64,000 nt of DNA from WHSW01 sp963842795 (GCA_963842795.1 CAWJHV010000041.1:248001-312000), one strand, 5' to 3'; numbered from the stretch's first letter, positions 1-8,890 are shown. A program made the numbers and translations. Notes: generated by a model from the letters alone, not told the origin.

Positions 1-1501
1 GCTTGAGCACGTTGTTGCGGGCGGCGACGTTGCCGCCGAGGCCCTCGAAGATGCAGGTCATCGCCGCGGACCAGTAGCGGCCGTCGTTGTGCTCCTCCGA
101 CGGCGTTCCGCCGTACGTGCCGATGTCCGCGCCGGTGCCCTCGTTGGTGCCGTCGATCCACCGCAGACAGCCGCTGCCGTTGGCGGCGCCGCTGAACGGG
201 TTGTAGGAGACGGCGTCCCAGTCGCCGATGCAGTAGCGGCGGGTCAGCTGGTAGCTCGCCTTGCCGCGGTTGAGGTAGTACATCCCGGCGAAGAAGTCGC
301 CGAACCCCTCGCCGATCGCCCGCTGCTCCGTGTCGCTTCCCGGGCCGTAGCCCGGCACCTGGTTGTCCTGGATGGAGTGCCCGTACTCGTGCAGGACGAT
401 GTCGGCGTCCTCGGCGTCGTCGACGCCGCCGTCGCCGAAGTGCAGGCCATGATCGGAACTCGAGTAGAACGAGTTGTCGATCGAGTAGTAGTGGACGTCG
501 ACCGGGATCGAGCGGTTGTTCGCGTTGGTGAACCCGAGGTTCTGGATCAGGCTCTGGGCGCCGTTGATCGCGGCGTAGACGCTCGCCTCCTCGAAGCGGT
601 CGTCGCTGCGCTTGTAGTTGTAGTCGCGGGTCGTCGAGCGCGCCGCGCCCGGGGTGTAGGGGAGTGTGGAGCCGGTGATCCCGGTGCCCGTGAGGTTGGC
701 GAAGTCGCCCCTCAACGTCCTCACGGACGGGGTCAAATGGGTGAGATGGAACCCGGTGACCCGGTTGGCGGTGAGCTTCGCCGTGTCCGCGTCAGCGCCG
801 TCGGCGAAGCCGGTGTAGGTGCCGGCGGTCTGGACCGGGCTCGGGTCGTAGATCGAGGCCGAGTTGTTGTCGGCGATCCCGTTCCAGGATGCGACCGTGG
901 CGCCTGAGGTCGCGTCGACGATCACGTTCCAGTCCGCGGGTTCGGTGGTCGCGCGCACCACGTGCCAGGCGAGCAGGCTGTCGGAGCCGCGCGGATAGAC
1001 GACCAGGTCCGCCGTCGGCGCGAGGCGAAGCTCGCCCCCGCCGGTCGCCCGGTCGGCGGCGGTGAGCGCCTCCGAGGCGCTCACCCGCGGCTGTAGTGAG
1101 GGCGGTCGCGCGCCGACCGCGCTGCTGCGAACCCAGCCCAGGGCACCGTCGTCGAAGCCGAGGACGATCTGGCCGTTGAACACCGGCACCCCGCCGAGGT
1201 CCTGCTGCAGGCGCAGGATCCGCCCGGCCGGGCCGCGGCTTGCGTCGACGAGCTCGAAGTCGGCGGGATCAACGCCCAGGGTCGGCGCGAGGCGATCGAG
1301 AGCCCTCCCGGCGAGCTTGTCGGACCCGAGCGACGGGTCGAAGCTGCCGCAGTTGGTGAGCAGCTCGGGAGCGCCGGAGGCGCCGACGCGCCCCGGGCCG
1401 TCGCAGCGGACGACCTCGGCCGCCGCGGGCGCGGCGACCGCGAGCCCGGCCGTCGCGAGCACTGCCAAAAGCCTGAGTCCGATCCGGGTGAGCCCCTGCA
1501 T
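1..1501 (-). CDS. Exported M36 (fungalysin-like) zinc metallopeptidase, C-terminus cut by window edge
   Basis: Five hundred codons are visible; the 3' end lies beyond the left edge. The ATG at 1501 is followed by a typical Sec signal peptide (hydrophobic stretch around residues 7-28 ending in Ala-rich sequence). An FTP/PepSY-like propeptide region follows, then the catalytic domain with HEYGH at about residues 371-375, the zinc-binding and catalytic motif of gluzincins, in a DIVLHEYGHSIQD context typical of family M36. A downstream Glu in the segment GEGFGDFF is a good candidate for the third zinc ligand. Expected role: secreted protease that is activated by propeptide removal and degrades extracellular protein. 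A GAAAGG-like stretch lies a few bases before the start. The family assignment is strong; substrate is unknown. Confidence 0.88.
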   Translation of the reverse strand, partial: MQGLTRIGLRLLAVLATAGLAVAAPAAAEVVRCDGPGRVGASGAPELLTNCGSFDPSLGSDKLAGRALDRLAPTLGVDPADFELVDASRGPAGRILRLQQDLGGVPVFNGQIVLGFDDGALGWVRSSAVGARPPSLQPRVSASEALTAADRATGGGELRLAPTADLVVYPRGSDSLLAWHVVRATTEPADWNVIVDATSGATVASWNGIADNNSASIYDPSPVQTAGTYTGFADGADADTAKLTANRVTGFHLTHLTPSVRTLRGDFANLTGTGITGSTLPYTPGAARSTTRDYNYKRSDDRFEEASVYAAINGAQSLIQNLGFTNANNRSIPVDVHYYSIDNSFYSSSDHGLHFGDGGVDDAEDADIVLHEYGHSIQDNQVPGYGPGSDTEQRAIGEGFGDFFAGMYYLNRGKASYQLTRRYCIGDWDAVSYNPFSGAANGSGCLRWIDGTNEGTGADIGTYGGTPSEEHNDGRYWSAAMTCIFEGLGGNVAARNNVLK

Positions 1502-1557
1502 CCCGGGGGCACCCTTTCACATTCTCGGAGAGCGTGCAGGAGTTCATCCCGCGGCGG

Positions 1558-2118
1558 CTACCCGGCGAGGAACACGGCGACGAGGCCGGGGTCGAACTGC
1601 AGTGCGGAGGCGCCCCGGACGAGCTCGGCGCGAGCCCCCTCGCGGCTCAGCGCGGGCCGGTGCGGCCGCTCGGAGATCAGCGCCTGGTAGGCGTCGGCGA
1701 TCGCGAGGATCCGCGCCTCGATTGGGATCTCATCTCCGCGGAGGCCGTCCGGATAGCCCCGGCCATCGGGACGCTCGTGATGCGAGCGGACCCATGGAGC
1801 GATCTCGACCAGGCCCTCCACCTCGAGCAGCAGCTCGCCGATCGCGGGATGAAGTCGGACCTGGGCCCACTCGCTACGCTCGAGCGGACCGCGCTTGCCG
1901 AGCGTCGAAGCCGGGATCGCCAGCATGCCGACGTCGTGGAGCTCGGCCGCGATCCGCAGCCGCGTTCGATCGACGGACCGGACTCCGACCGCGGCGGCGA
2001 GTGCATCGGCGAGGTCGGCGATCGCGCAACCGTTCGCCCCGATTGCCATCCGGTCCCGACCGAACGCGGTCGAGAACAGGTCCGTGCCGCTGATCCGCGC
2101 CACCCTCATCGACTCCAT
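1558..2118 (-). CDS. Stand-alone HD-GYP domain protein (putative c-di-GMP phosphodiesterase)
   Basis: The 186-aa product is essentially a single HD-GYP domain. Counting from the chosen ATG, the HD pair is at residues 61-62 (AELHDVGM) and the signature HHERPDGRGYP is at about 113-123, so both the metal ligands and the GYP loop are intact. HD-GYP enzymes hydrolyse cyclic di-GMP or related dinucleotides. There is no receiver, PAS or membrane segment, so the sensory input must come from elsewhere. The start is uncertain: a TTG at 2163 would add 15 residues and an ATG at 2109 would remove three. It lies just upstream of the divergent PhoD-like phosphatase and 57 bp from the start of the M36 peptidase gene. 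Confidence 0.85.
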   Translation of the reverse strand: MESMRVARISGTDLFSTAFGRDRMAIGANGCAIADLADALAAAVGVRSVDRTRLRIAAELHDVGMLAIPASTLGKRGPLERSEWAQVRLHPAIGELLLEVEGLVEIAPWVRSHHERPDGRGYPDGLRGDEIPIEARILAIADAYQALISERPHRPALSREGARAELVRGASALQFDPGLVAVFLAG

Positions 2119-2242
2119 CCGTTCCGAACGCGGGGCGCCACCGTGCGCCCCTGTGTCGATCAAACGACGCGGCCCGGCGTTCGTAACGGCCTAGTTGCGA
2201 CGACGCGGTTCTCGGACGACCGCGCCGGGTAGCCAGGGGCAG

Positions 2243-3889
2243 ATGGCACAGCTCGTCCTCGGCCCGCTCCTGCGTTACGTCGGCGAGACCGAGGCCGTGC
2301 TCTGGGTCGAGACCGACGAAGCGTGCGAGGTCGAGATCCTGGGTCACGGCGAGCCGACCTTCTGCGTCCTCGGCCACCACTACGCGCTGGTGATCGTCGA
2401 GGGGCTCGAGCCGGGATCGGCGACCGAGTACGAGGTCGCACTCGACGGCGAGCGCCGCTGGCCCGAGGGGGACCCCGAGTTCCCGCCGAGCGCGATCCGG
2501 ACGCTCGGCGGCGACGATCCGCTGCGGCTCGCATTCGGCTCCTGTCGAGTCTCGCTGCCGCACCACGGTCCCTACGTGCTGCCGAAGGAGGAGCACTCCG
2601 AAGGGCGCGAGTTCGATGCCCTCTACACGCTGGTGGTCGAGATGCTCGGCGGAGACCCCGGCCGATGGCCGCGGGCGCTGCTGATGCTGGGCGACCAGGT
2701 CTACGCGGACGAGGTCTCGCCCGAGACGCTCGCCTTCATCCGCAAGCGGCGCGACATCCGCAAGCCGCCAAGCGAGGAGGTCGCGGACTTCGAGGAGTAC
2801 ACGCGCCTGTACCGGGAGTCGTGGGAGGACCCCCACATCCGCTGGCTGCTCTCGACCGTCTCGACCTCGATGGTGATCGACGACCACGACGTCCACGACG
2901 ACTGGAACATCTCGGCCGCCTGGGTCGAGGAGATGCAGCAGCAGGACTGGTGGGCCGAGCGCGAGTGCGCCGGGCTCGCGAGCTACTGGCTCTACCAGTT
3001 CGTCGGCAACCTCTCGCCACGGCTGATCCGCGAGAGCGAACTGCTCGCCGCCATCCAAGAGGCCGACGACGGCTGGGACGTGCTGCGCGAGTTCGCCGCC
3101 AACGAGCGCGGCGCCCGCGACGGCGCGCGCTGGAGCTACTGCCGCGACCTCGGATCGACCCGCCTGCTCGTGATCGACTCCCGGATCGGACGGGTGCTCG
3201 ACGAGGACAGCCGCTCGATGCTGAACGAGAACGAGTGGCGCTGGCTCGAGGAGCACCTGAGCGGCGACTTCGACCACCTGCTGATCGGGACCTCGGATCC
3301 ACTCGTGCTCGCGCCCGCCCTCCATCACGCCGAGCGCTGGGGGGAGGCGGTCGCACGCGGGGCGTGGGGCGCCGCCGCCGCCGGCCGGGCCGAGAAGATG
3401 CGCCGGGCGGCCGACTTCGATCACTGGGCGGCGTTCGGCGAGTCGTTCGACCGGCTCACCCGGCTCCTGGCCCGGGTCGGCGCGGGTGCCTACGGCCGCC
3501 CGCCCGCCTCGATCACCGTCCTGTCGGGCGACGTTCACCACGCCTACCTCGCCGAGCTCGCCTACCCGCGCGCCGACGGCGTGCGCAGCCACGTCTGGCA
3601 GGCCGTCTGCTCGCCGTTTCGCAACGCCCTCGACGACCGCGAGCGGAAGACGATCGACCTCGGCGACTCGCGGATCCCGGCGAGCGCCTTCAAGGCCCTC
3701 GCCCGGTTGGCCGGCGCGCCGCGCGAGCAAGTCCGGTGGCGGCTGGTCGAGGGGCCGTTCTACGACAACCAGGTCGCGACCCTCACTCTGGACGGCCGCT
3801 CGGCGAGCCTCCTGCTCGAGCGCACGGTGGGCGATCCGGAGACCGACCAGCGCGAGCTTCACACGTCGTTCGAGCGCGCCCTGGTCTGA
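2243..3889 (+). CDS. PhoD-like alkaline phosphatase/phosphodiesterase (metallophosphatase)
   Basis: The product is 548 aa. An N-terminal beta-sandwich region (about residues 1-95) is followed by a PhoD-type metallophosphatase core: LGDQVYADE (Asp151 onward), a DDHDVHDDWN segment, and a C-terminal GDVHHAYLAE motif supply the usual metal ligands. The family hydrolyses phosphate mono- or diesters and binds Ca/Fe. No signal peptide is visible, unlike secreted PhoD, so this copy may be cytoplasmic or exported by another route. I chose the ATG at 2243 because it has an AGGGGC ribosome site at good spacing and because homology starts immediately; an in-frame start 48 bp upstream is possible. It is convergent with the MBL-rhodanese gene (29 bp gap). 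Confidence 0.85.
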   Translation: MAQLVLGPLLRYVGETEAVLWVETDEACEVEILGHGEPTFCVLGHHYALVIVEGLEPGSATEYEVALDGERRWPEGDPEFPPSAIRTLGGDDPLRLAFGSCRVSLPHHGPYVLPKEEHSEGREFDALYTLVVEMLGGDPGRWPRALLMLGDQVYADEVSPETLAFIRKRRDIRKPPSEEVADFEEYTRLYRESWEDPHIRWLLSTVSTSMVIDDHDVHDDWNISAAWVEEMQQQDWWAERECAGLASYWLYQFVGNLSPRLIRESELLAAIQEADDGWDVLREFAANERGARDGARWSYCRDLGSTRLLVIDSRIGRVLDEDSRSMLNENEWRWLEEHLSGDFDHLLIGTSDPLVLAPALHHAERWGEAVARGAWGAAAAGRAEKMRRAADFDHWAAFGESFDRLTRLLARVGAGAYGRPPASITVLSGDVHHAYLAELAYPRADGVRSHVWQAVCSPFRNALDDRERKTIDLGDSRIPASAFKALARLAGAPREQVRWRLVEGPFYDNQVATLTLDGRSASLLLERTVGDPETDQRELHTSFERALV

Positions 3890-3918
3890 GCGGGCTGCCT
3901 TGTCGCGGCCACGAGCCT

Positions 3919-5322
3919 TCAGAGCGACGCGGCGGGACTGGCCTCTCCGGGCTCGAGCTCACGCCCCGCCCGCTTCCAGGTCGCAACTCCGCCCTTGCCT
4001 ACGTGGATCACCCGCTCGAAGCCCTCCCGCTGGAGGATCGAGGCGGCGAGGCCCGAGCGCTTGCCGCCGCTGCAGATCGCAGCGATCGGCACCTCTCCCG
4101 GCAACTCCTCGAGCCGCTCGCCGAGCTCTCCGTAGGGGATGTGCACGGCGCCGGGAATGTGGCCGTCCGCGAACTCCGAGGCATCGCGGACGTCGAGGAC
4201 CACCAGCGCGTCGTCGTCGTCGATCCGCTCCGCGAGCTGCTCGGGGTCGATCTGCTCGAGCCGGCTCACGCGCCGCCCCTCGGACCGCCATGCGGTCATC
4301 CCGCCGACGAGGAAGCCGCGCACCCGCAGGCCGACGGAGGCGAGCAGGTCGGCGGCGGCGAGCTCGTAGCCGTCGGACGCTGCGACGACGATCAGCTCGA
4401 CGTCGGCCGGGACGACCTTGGCGACCTTGGTCGCGAAGCCCGTGTCGTAGGCGGAGGCGCTGATCGCTCCCGGGATGTGGGCCTCGTCGAACTGGTCGTT
4501 GGTGCGCGCGTCGACGAGCATCGCGCCGCCGGCGATCGCGACCTCGACCGCGCGCGGGCTCAGGGGCGTCGGCGCGCCGAGCTCCTCGACGAGCGGCCCC
4601 CGGTTGAGGTCGACGACGTGCTCGACGTTCGGCGGCCGGTCCCCGAGGGTGGCGACCGCGTTGGCGGCGAACTCGTCCTCGCCGGCGAACGTCATGGCGT
4701 GGTTGTGGCCGGTCTCGTAGCCGATCGTCGACGACGTCCGGTGATCGAGCCCCTTGCTGCCGCACATGGAGCCGCCGAGGTGCCCGGGCCAGACCTCGAC
4801 GGCCGCCGGGAGCGTGAAGAGGCGCTCGTGGAGCGACCGGTAGAGCTCGCGCGCGCCCTGCTCGGGCTCGATCGCGAGGTCCGGGCGGGCTACGTCGCCG
4901 ACGAACAGCGAGTCGCCGGTGAGCACCGCGACTGGCTCGCCGCCGGCTCCGAGGTCGCGAAGGAGGAACGAGGTGTGCTCGGGCCGGTGGCCCGACGTGT
5001 GCATGGCTTCGATCTCGAGCTCGCCGAGGCGCAGCCGCCAGTCGTCGTCGAACGCCTCGTGCGGGTACTCGGCGTCGGCCAGGCGGTGGATGTGGATCGT
5101 CGCCCCGGTGGCGCGGGCGAGCCGGCCGTGGCCCGAGACGTGGTCGGCGTGGTTGTGCGTCTCGAGCACATGCTCGATTCGAACCCCGTGCAAGCGGGAA
5201 AGGTGGAGATATGGCTCGATGTCCCACTGCGGGTCGACGACAGCTGCAACCCCTTCGCCGACGTCGCCGACCAGGTACGACGCACAGCCCAGGTCCTCGT
5301 GGATCACCTGCCGGAACAGCAT
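3919..5322 (-). CDS. MBL-fold hydrolase fused to two rhodanese domains (persulfide dioxygenase-like)
   Basis: In this 467-aa protein the metallo-beta-lactamase domain (about 1-245) carries THNHADH (His56, His58, Asp60, His61), an HTSGH segment and WPGH, the metal site of glyoxalase II/ETHE1-like persulfide dioxygenases. Two rhodanese domains follow, at about 255-350 and 365-455. The second has the sulfur-carrying cysteine (Cys417 in ICSGGKRSG). The first has no cysteine at the equivalent loop (VVAASDGYE) and is probably structural. The fusion resembles CstB-type enzymes that oxidise persulfides to sulfite/thiosulfate. A GAGAGGA ribosome site precedes the ATG. It is divergent from the sulfotransferase-sulfatase pair, so it may belong to the local sulfur theme. 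Activity is inferred from family. Confidence 0.85.
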   Translation of the reverse strand: MLFRQVIHEDLGCASYLVGDVGEGVAAVVDPQWDIEPYLHLSRLHGVRIEHVLETHNHADHVSGHGRLARATGATIHIHRLADAEYPHEAFDDDWRLRLGELEIEAMHTSGHRPEHTSFLLRDLGAGGEPVAVLTGDSLFVGDVARPDLAIEPEQGARELYRSLHERLFTLPAAVEVWPGHLGGSMCGSKGLDHRTSSTIGYETGHNHAMTFAGEDEFAANAVATLGDRPPNVEHVVDLNRGPLVEELGAPTPLSPRAVEVAIAGGAMLVDARTNDQFDEAHIPGAISASAYDTGFATKVAKVVPADVELIVVAASDGYELAAADLLASVGLRVRGFLVGGMTAWRSEGRRVSRLEQIDPEQLAERIDDDDALVVLDVRDASEFADGHIPGAVHIPYGELGERLEELPGEVPIAAICSGGKRSGLAASILQREGFERVIHVGKGGVATWKRAGRELEPGEASPAASL

Positions 5323-5363
5323 CGCGTCCGAATCCTCTCATTACGGGTAAACCCACCTTTCGG

Positions 5364-5374
5364 ACTAAGATAGT
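5364..5374 (+). promoter_or_regulatory. Promoter -10 for the Stf0 gene inside an 11-bp inverted repeat
   Basis: A TAAGAT hexamer (5366-5371) ends 8 bases before the ATG at 5380, so transcription should start at or next to the start codon and give a leaderless mRNA. The hexamer sits inside a perfect inverted repeat ACTA-AGA-TAGT (5364-5374), a possible repressor site. No clear ribosome site precedes the ATG. Confidence 0.5.
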
Positions 5375-5379
5375 AGACA

Positions 5380-6288
5380 ATGACCGACCGACCACAACGC
5401 TCATACCTCGTCTGCGCCACGCCCCGTAGCGGGAGCACCCTCGTGTGCCAGGCGCTCAAGGAGACCGGCGTCGCCGGCCGCCCGGCCGAGTACTTCGAGG
5501 CGCTGCGGCACTCGGGTCGCCCCCGGCGCCCCGAGGAGTACTTCGAGGGCGTCGACGACCGGTCGATCCTCGACCACCTCGGCGAGCGGGGGATCGGCGA
5601 CGAGCCCCAGCAGCGCTCGCCGCTGTGGAGCCGGGCCGCCTACGACCGCTACCTCGAGTGGGCCCTGGACGCCGGGACGACGCCGAACGGCGTCTTCGGG
5701 GCGAAGCTGATGTGGGGCTATTTCGGCGACTTCGTCAGCCTTCTCCGCAACATCCCCGCCTACAGCGAGCTCTCGATCGCCGAGCTCTTGCCACAGGTTT
5801 TCCCGAACCTGACCTTCGTCCGCGTCGTGCGGGCCAACAAGGTCCGCCAGGCGGTCTCGCTGTGGAAGGCGGTGCAGACGGCGACCTGGCGCCAGGAGGA
5901 CGCGGCAAGTGACGGCGGCGTCACCGACGGCTCGCCGCCGTACAAGAGCTTCCTCGAGGACCACCGGCCGCAGCTTCGCTTCCACTACGGGGCGATCGAG
6001 CACCTGCTGGGCCGGATCCTCGCCGAGGAGGCGCAGTGGGACGCGTTCTTCGAGCATGCGAGGATCAAGCCCGTGCTGGTCCTGTACGAGAACTTCGCCG
6101 GCGACTACGAGCCCGCGACCCGCAACGTGCTCGAGCGGCTCGAGCTCGAGCTCCCCGAGGGCCACGAGCTCCAGCCGGGGATGCGAAAGCAGTCCGACGG
6201 GATCAACGACGACTGGACCCGGCGCTACGCCGACCTGAAGCTGGGCACCCAGTTCGACCTCGTACCCGCCGCCGGGGCGGCAGCGTGA
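5380..6288 (+). CDS. Stf0-family sulfotransferase
   Basis: The 302-aa protein starts almost directly with the 5'-phosphosulfate-binding loop CATPRSGSTLVCQAL (about residues 11-26), followed by the Stf0-typical GRPAEYFE and a FGAKLMW segment; the 3'-phosphate-binding region is VRVVRANKVRQAVSLWKA. This matches trehalose 2-sulfotransferase (Stf0), which transfers sulfate from PAPS to trehalose in mycobacteria. The acceptor here is not known. The stop codon overlaps the start of the sulfatase gene (GTGA arrangement), so the two are almost certainly co-translated. The gene is divergent from the MBL-rhodanese gene. Confidence 0.88.
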   Translation: MTDRPQRSYLVCATPRSGSTLVCQALKETGVAGRPAEYFEALRHSGRPRRPEEYFEGVDDRSILDHLGERGIGDEPQQRSPLWSRAAYDRYLEWALDAGTTPNGVFGAKLMWGYFGDFVSLLRNIPAYSELSIAELLPQVFPNLTFVRVVRANKVRQAVSLWKAVQTATWRQEDAASDGGVTDGSPPYKSFLEDHRPQLRFHYGAIEHLLGRILAEEAQWDAFFEHARIKPVLVLYENFAGDYEPATRNVLERLELELPEGHELQPGMRKQSDGINDDWTRRYADLKLGTQFDLVPAAGAAA

Positions 6289-7640
6289 GCGCGGGCCCGG
6301 GCCCAGAGGGCGCGCCGCCCAACATCATCTACATCCACTCCCACGACACGGGGCGGTACGTGCAGCCGTACGGGTTCGCGGTCCCGACGCCGAACATCCA
6401 GCTGCTCGCCGACCAGGGGGTGCTCTTCCGGGAGGCGTTCTGCGCGATGCCGACCTGCTCCGGCAGCCGCGCCTGCCTGCTCACGGGCGAGGGCGGGGTC
6501 GGCAACGGGATGCTCGGGCTCGCCCATCGGGGCTGGCGACTGCGCGACTACAGCCATCATCTCGTCCACACGCTGCGCGGGGCCGGGTATCACTCGGCGC
6601 TGATCGGCGAGCAGCACATCTCCGAGGATCCAGACGTGATCGGGTTCGACGAGGTGGTGGAGCTCGAGACCCACAACGCGAGCGAGATCGCCCCCTCGGC
6701 GATCGCCACCCTGCGCCGGGTCCGCGAGCCGTTCTTCCTCTCCGTCGGGTTCTTCGAGACCCACCGCAGCTTCGCCGCCCCGGTCTCCGTCCGCGACACG
6801 CTCTACTCGCTGCCGCCGCCCAACCTCCCCGACACACCGCGCACGCGCCAGGACATGGCGGCGTTCAAGGCCAGCGCCCGCTCGCTCGACCAGGGGATCG
6901 GCGCGGTTCTGAACGCGCTCCATACGCTCGAGCTGGTCGAGAGCACGCTGATCATCTGCACGACCGATCACGGGCTTGCCTTTCCCGGGGCGAAGGCGAC
7001 CCTCTCGGACCGGGGCACCGGCGTGCTGCTGATCATGCGCGGCCCCGGCGGCTTCACCGGCGGCAAGGTGGTCGACGCCCTGGTCAGCCACCTCGACGTC
7101 TACCCGACGATCTGCGAGCTGGCCGGCATCGAGTCGCCGCCCTGGCTCGAGGGGAGCTCGATGATGCCGCTGGTGCGCGGCGAGCGGGCCCAGATCAACG
7201 ACGAGATCTTCACCGAGATGACCTACCACGCCGCCTACCAGCCCCAGCGCGCGATCCGCACCGAGCGGTGGAAGTACATCCGCCGGTTCGAGGACGACCC
7301 GCGCCCGGTGCTCGCCAACTGCGACGACTCGGCGAGCAAGGACCTGCTGGTCGAGCACGGTTGGGCCCGTCGCAGGTGCGACGACGAGGAGCTATACGAC
7401 CTCGTCTTCGACCCGAACGAGGGGCACAACGTCGCGGCGGAGCCAGAGAACGCGGCGGTCCTGAACGAGCTCCGCCGCCGGCTGGCCCGGTGGATGGAGG
7501 AGCGCGAGGATCCCCTGCTCGAGGGCCCGATCGCGCCGCCGCCCGGGGCCGAGTTCAACGACCGCGATCAGGTCTCGCCGGCCGAGCCGACGCGCAGGGC
7601 GCCGCTCACAGCGGATCCCACGGCCGCGCCATCCAGGTGA
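6285..7640 (+). CDS. Type I sulfatase family protein with atypical CSGSR active-site motif
   Basis: The product is 451 aa starting at GTG 6285, which overlaps the sulfotransferase stop. Sulfatase landmarks are present: an N-terminal metal Asp (HSHDTG, Asp21), the formylglycine site MPTCSGSRACLLTGE (Cys58, Arg62), a CTTDHG metal motif, and a C-terminal ERWKYIRRF segment common in the family. The motif has Gly where the maturation consensus C-X-P/A-X-R has Pro or Ala, so conversion of Cys58 to formylglycine is uncertain. No signal peptide is seen, suggesting a cytoplasmic enzyme. Paired with a sulfotransferase, it could remove or remodel the sulfate ester its partner adds. The 3' end overlaps the convergent phosphatase gene by 35 bp. 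Confidence 0.85.
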   Translation: MSAGPGPEGAPPNIIYIHSHDTGRYVQPYGFAVPTPNIQLLADQGVLFREAFCAMPTCSGSRACLLTGEGGVGNGMLGLAHRGWRLRDYSHHLVHTLRGAGYHSALIGEQHISEDPDVIGFDEVVELETHNASEIAPSAIATLRRVREPFFLSVGFFETHRSFAAPVSVRDTLYSLPPPNLPDTPRTRQDMAAFKASARSLDQGIGAVLNALHTLELVESTLIICTTDHGLAFPGAKATLSDRGTGVLLIMRGPGGFTGGKVVDALVSHLDVYPTICELAGIESPPWLEGSSMMPLVRGERAQINDEIFTEMTYHAAYQPQRAIRTERWKYIRRFEDDPRPVLANCDDSASKDLLVEHGWARRRCDDEELYDLVFDPNEGHNVAAEPENAAVLNELRRRLARWMEEREDPLLEGPIAPPPGAEFNDRDQVSPAEPTRRAPLTADPTAAPSR

Positions 7641-8265
7641 CGCAGAGCCACTCGCCCGGGCTCGGGTAGGTCAGCTCGGCGCCGACCGGCCGGTGCTGGA
7701 ACGCGCTGAGGGCGCAGTTGAGCGTGCGCAGCTGCCACATCCGCGGCACCTGTCCGGGGCCGAAGCCCTGCTCGAGGAAGCTGTGGACGAAGAAGAAGCG
7801 CAGCAGGATTCCGTGGCTGACCGCGAGGATGCGTTGGTCCGGGTGCGCGAGCAGCTCCCGCTTCAGGGCCTCGACCCGGGCGAGGACCGCCGCGAAGGAC
7901 TCGCCGCCCGGGGGCGCGAAGCCAGGGTCGTCGGGGTGCTCGGCCATCCACGCCGACCAGCGCCGCAGGCGTTGCTCCTCGGCAGGGAGCTCCCCGTGAC
8001 CTTCGGCCTCCCGCAGCTCCCGCAGTTCCTCGTGGATCTCGACCTCGAGCCCGAGCTCGGCGGAGACCGCGGCGGCTGTCTCCTGCGCCCGTCGTAGGGG
8101 GCTGGACCACAGCCGCGTGATCCCGAGGTCGCCGAGGTGACGGGCCGCCTCGGCTGCCTGGGCGCGCCCGCGCTCGGTCAGCCGGTCGCCGACCGAGTCG
8201 GCGAGATCGCGCCCGGGCTCGGCGTTGGAGGCCGATTCGCCGTGGCGAAGGAAGTGGACGATCAC
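7606..8265 (-). CDS. Histidine phosphatase superfamily (phosphoglycerate mutase-like) protein
   Basis: The 219-aa protein begins with the catalytic motif FLRHGESASNAE (RHG with the phosphohistidine, residues 7-9), has the SSPLRRAQETA motif, a Glu-rich central segment (ELREAEGHGE) and the second active-site His in LAVSHGILLR. This is the cofactor-dependent PGM/acid phosphatase branch 1 fold. The substrate cannot be told from sequence; such proteins include sugar phosphatases, CobC and SixA-like enzymes. Its 3' end overlaps that of the sulfatase gene, and the gene lies downstream of the Rrf2 regulator gene, 19 bp from its stop, on the same strand. Confidence 0.85.
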   Translation of the reverse strand: MIVHFLRHGESASNAEPGRDLADSVGDRLTERGRAQAAEAARHLGDLGITRLWSSPLRRAQETAAAVSAELGLEVEIHEELRELREAEGHGELPAEEQRLRRWSAWMAEHPDDPGFAPPGGESFAAVLARVEALKRELLAHPDQRILAVSHGILLRFFFVHSFLEQGFGPGQVPRMWQLRTLNCALSAFQHRPVGAELTYPSPGEWLCVTWMARPWDPL

Positions 8266-8284
8266 CTGCGGTCGCGCCGGCTCG

Positions 8285-8740
8285 CTACTGGGAGACCCAG
8301 GCGTCGGGCTCTTCGACCAGCCGCTTGATCCGCTTCGGGAGCTGGTCGGCGACGAGGTCGGCGATCGTCACCTCTTCGACCACCGAGCGGATCGCCGAGC
8401 GCAGCGCCACCCACACGTACTGCAGCGGCTCGGCCAGGCCCTCGTACTCGAGCGTCTCCGGCCTGCTCGAGCGCACGCTCGCCAGCGGCCCCTCGACCGC
8501 CCGCATCACGTCGGCGACGGTCATCTTCTCCGGCGGCTGGCTGAGCCAGTAGCCGCCGTCGGAGCCGCGCTGGCTCTCGACCAGGCCGGCGTGGCGGAGC
8601 TCGGAGAGGATGTTCTCGAGGAACTTCGGCGGGATCGACTGGGCGGCGACGATCGCGTCGCGCTTCACCGGATCGCCTCCGCCGGCGGCCAGCTCCATCA
8701 CCGCCCTCACCGCGTACTCGGCTTTTGCGGTCACACGCAT
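8285..8740 (-). CDS. Rrf2-family transcriptional regulator (first copy, no Fe-S cysteines)
   Basis: The product is 151 aa. The N-terminal winged helix (KAEYAVRAVMELA, then IPPKFLENILSELRHAGLVES and RGSDGGYWLS) is the Rrf2 signature. The protein has no cysteine at all, so it cannot hold the Fe-S cluster of IscR or NsrR and is closer in this respect to CymR-type regulators of sulfur metabolism. I chose the ATG at 8740 by homology; longer frames upstream are not conserved-looking. It is divergent from the sulfate transporter operon and has a paralogue at the far end of that operon (12888-13385), which argues that both respond to sulfur or cysteine status. That role is an inference. Confidence 0.85.
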   Translation of the reverse strand: MRVTAKAEYAVRAVMELAAGGGDPVKRDAIVAAQSIPPKFLENILSELRHAGLVESQRGSDGGYWLSQPPEKMTVADVMRAVEGPLASVRSSRPETLEYEGLAEPLQYVWVALRSAIRSVVEEVTIADLVADQLPKRIKRLVEEPDAWVSQ

Positions 8741-8873
8741 CCGGCCGCATTCTCCACCAGCGCCCCGACGGCGCGCAGCCTCGCGCCACCTTTCCGACCC
8801 GTCCAATCGCCAACAGGACACGGTGGCGACCTCCCCCACACGAGATTTCGATGCTGCTACCCTGCCGAGCCGT

Positions 8874-8890
8874 TTAGTATTCACAACTAA
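8874..8890 (+). promoter_or_regulatory. Inverted repeat over the -10 region of the sulfate transporter operon
   Basis: A perfect inverted repeat TTAGT-N7-ACTAA overlaps a -10-like TAGTAT (8875-8880) about 43 bp before the first transporter gene. Position and symmetry suit a repressor operator, most simply for the divergent Rrf2 protein. The region is notably AT-rich for this genome. Confidence 0.45.

Noticed and set aside
1874..3862. 662-codon minus-strand frame opposite the PhoD-like phosphatase
   Set aside because: It is a composition shadow; the plus strand carries the metallophosphatase motifs.
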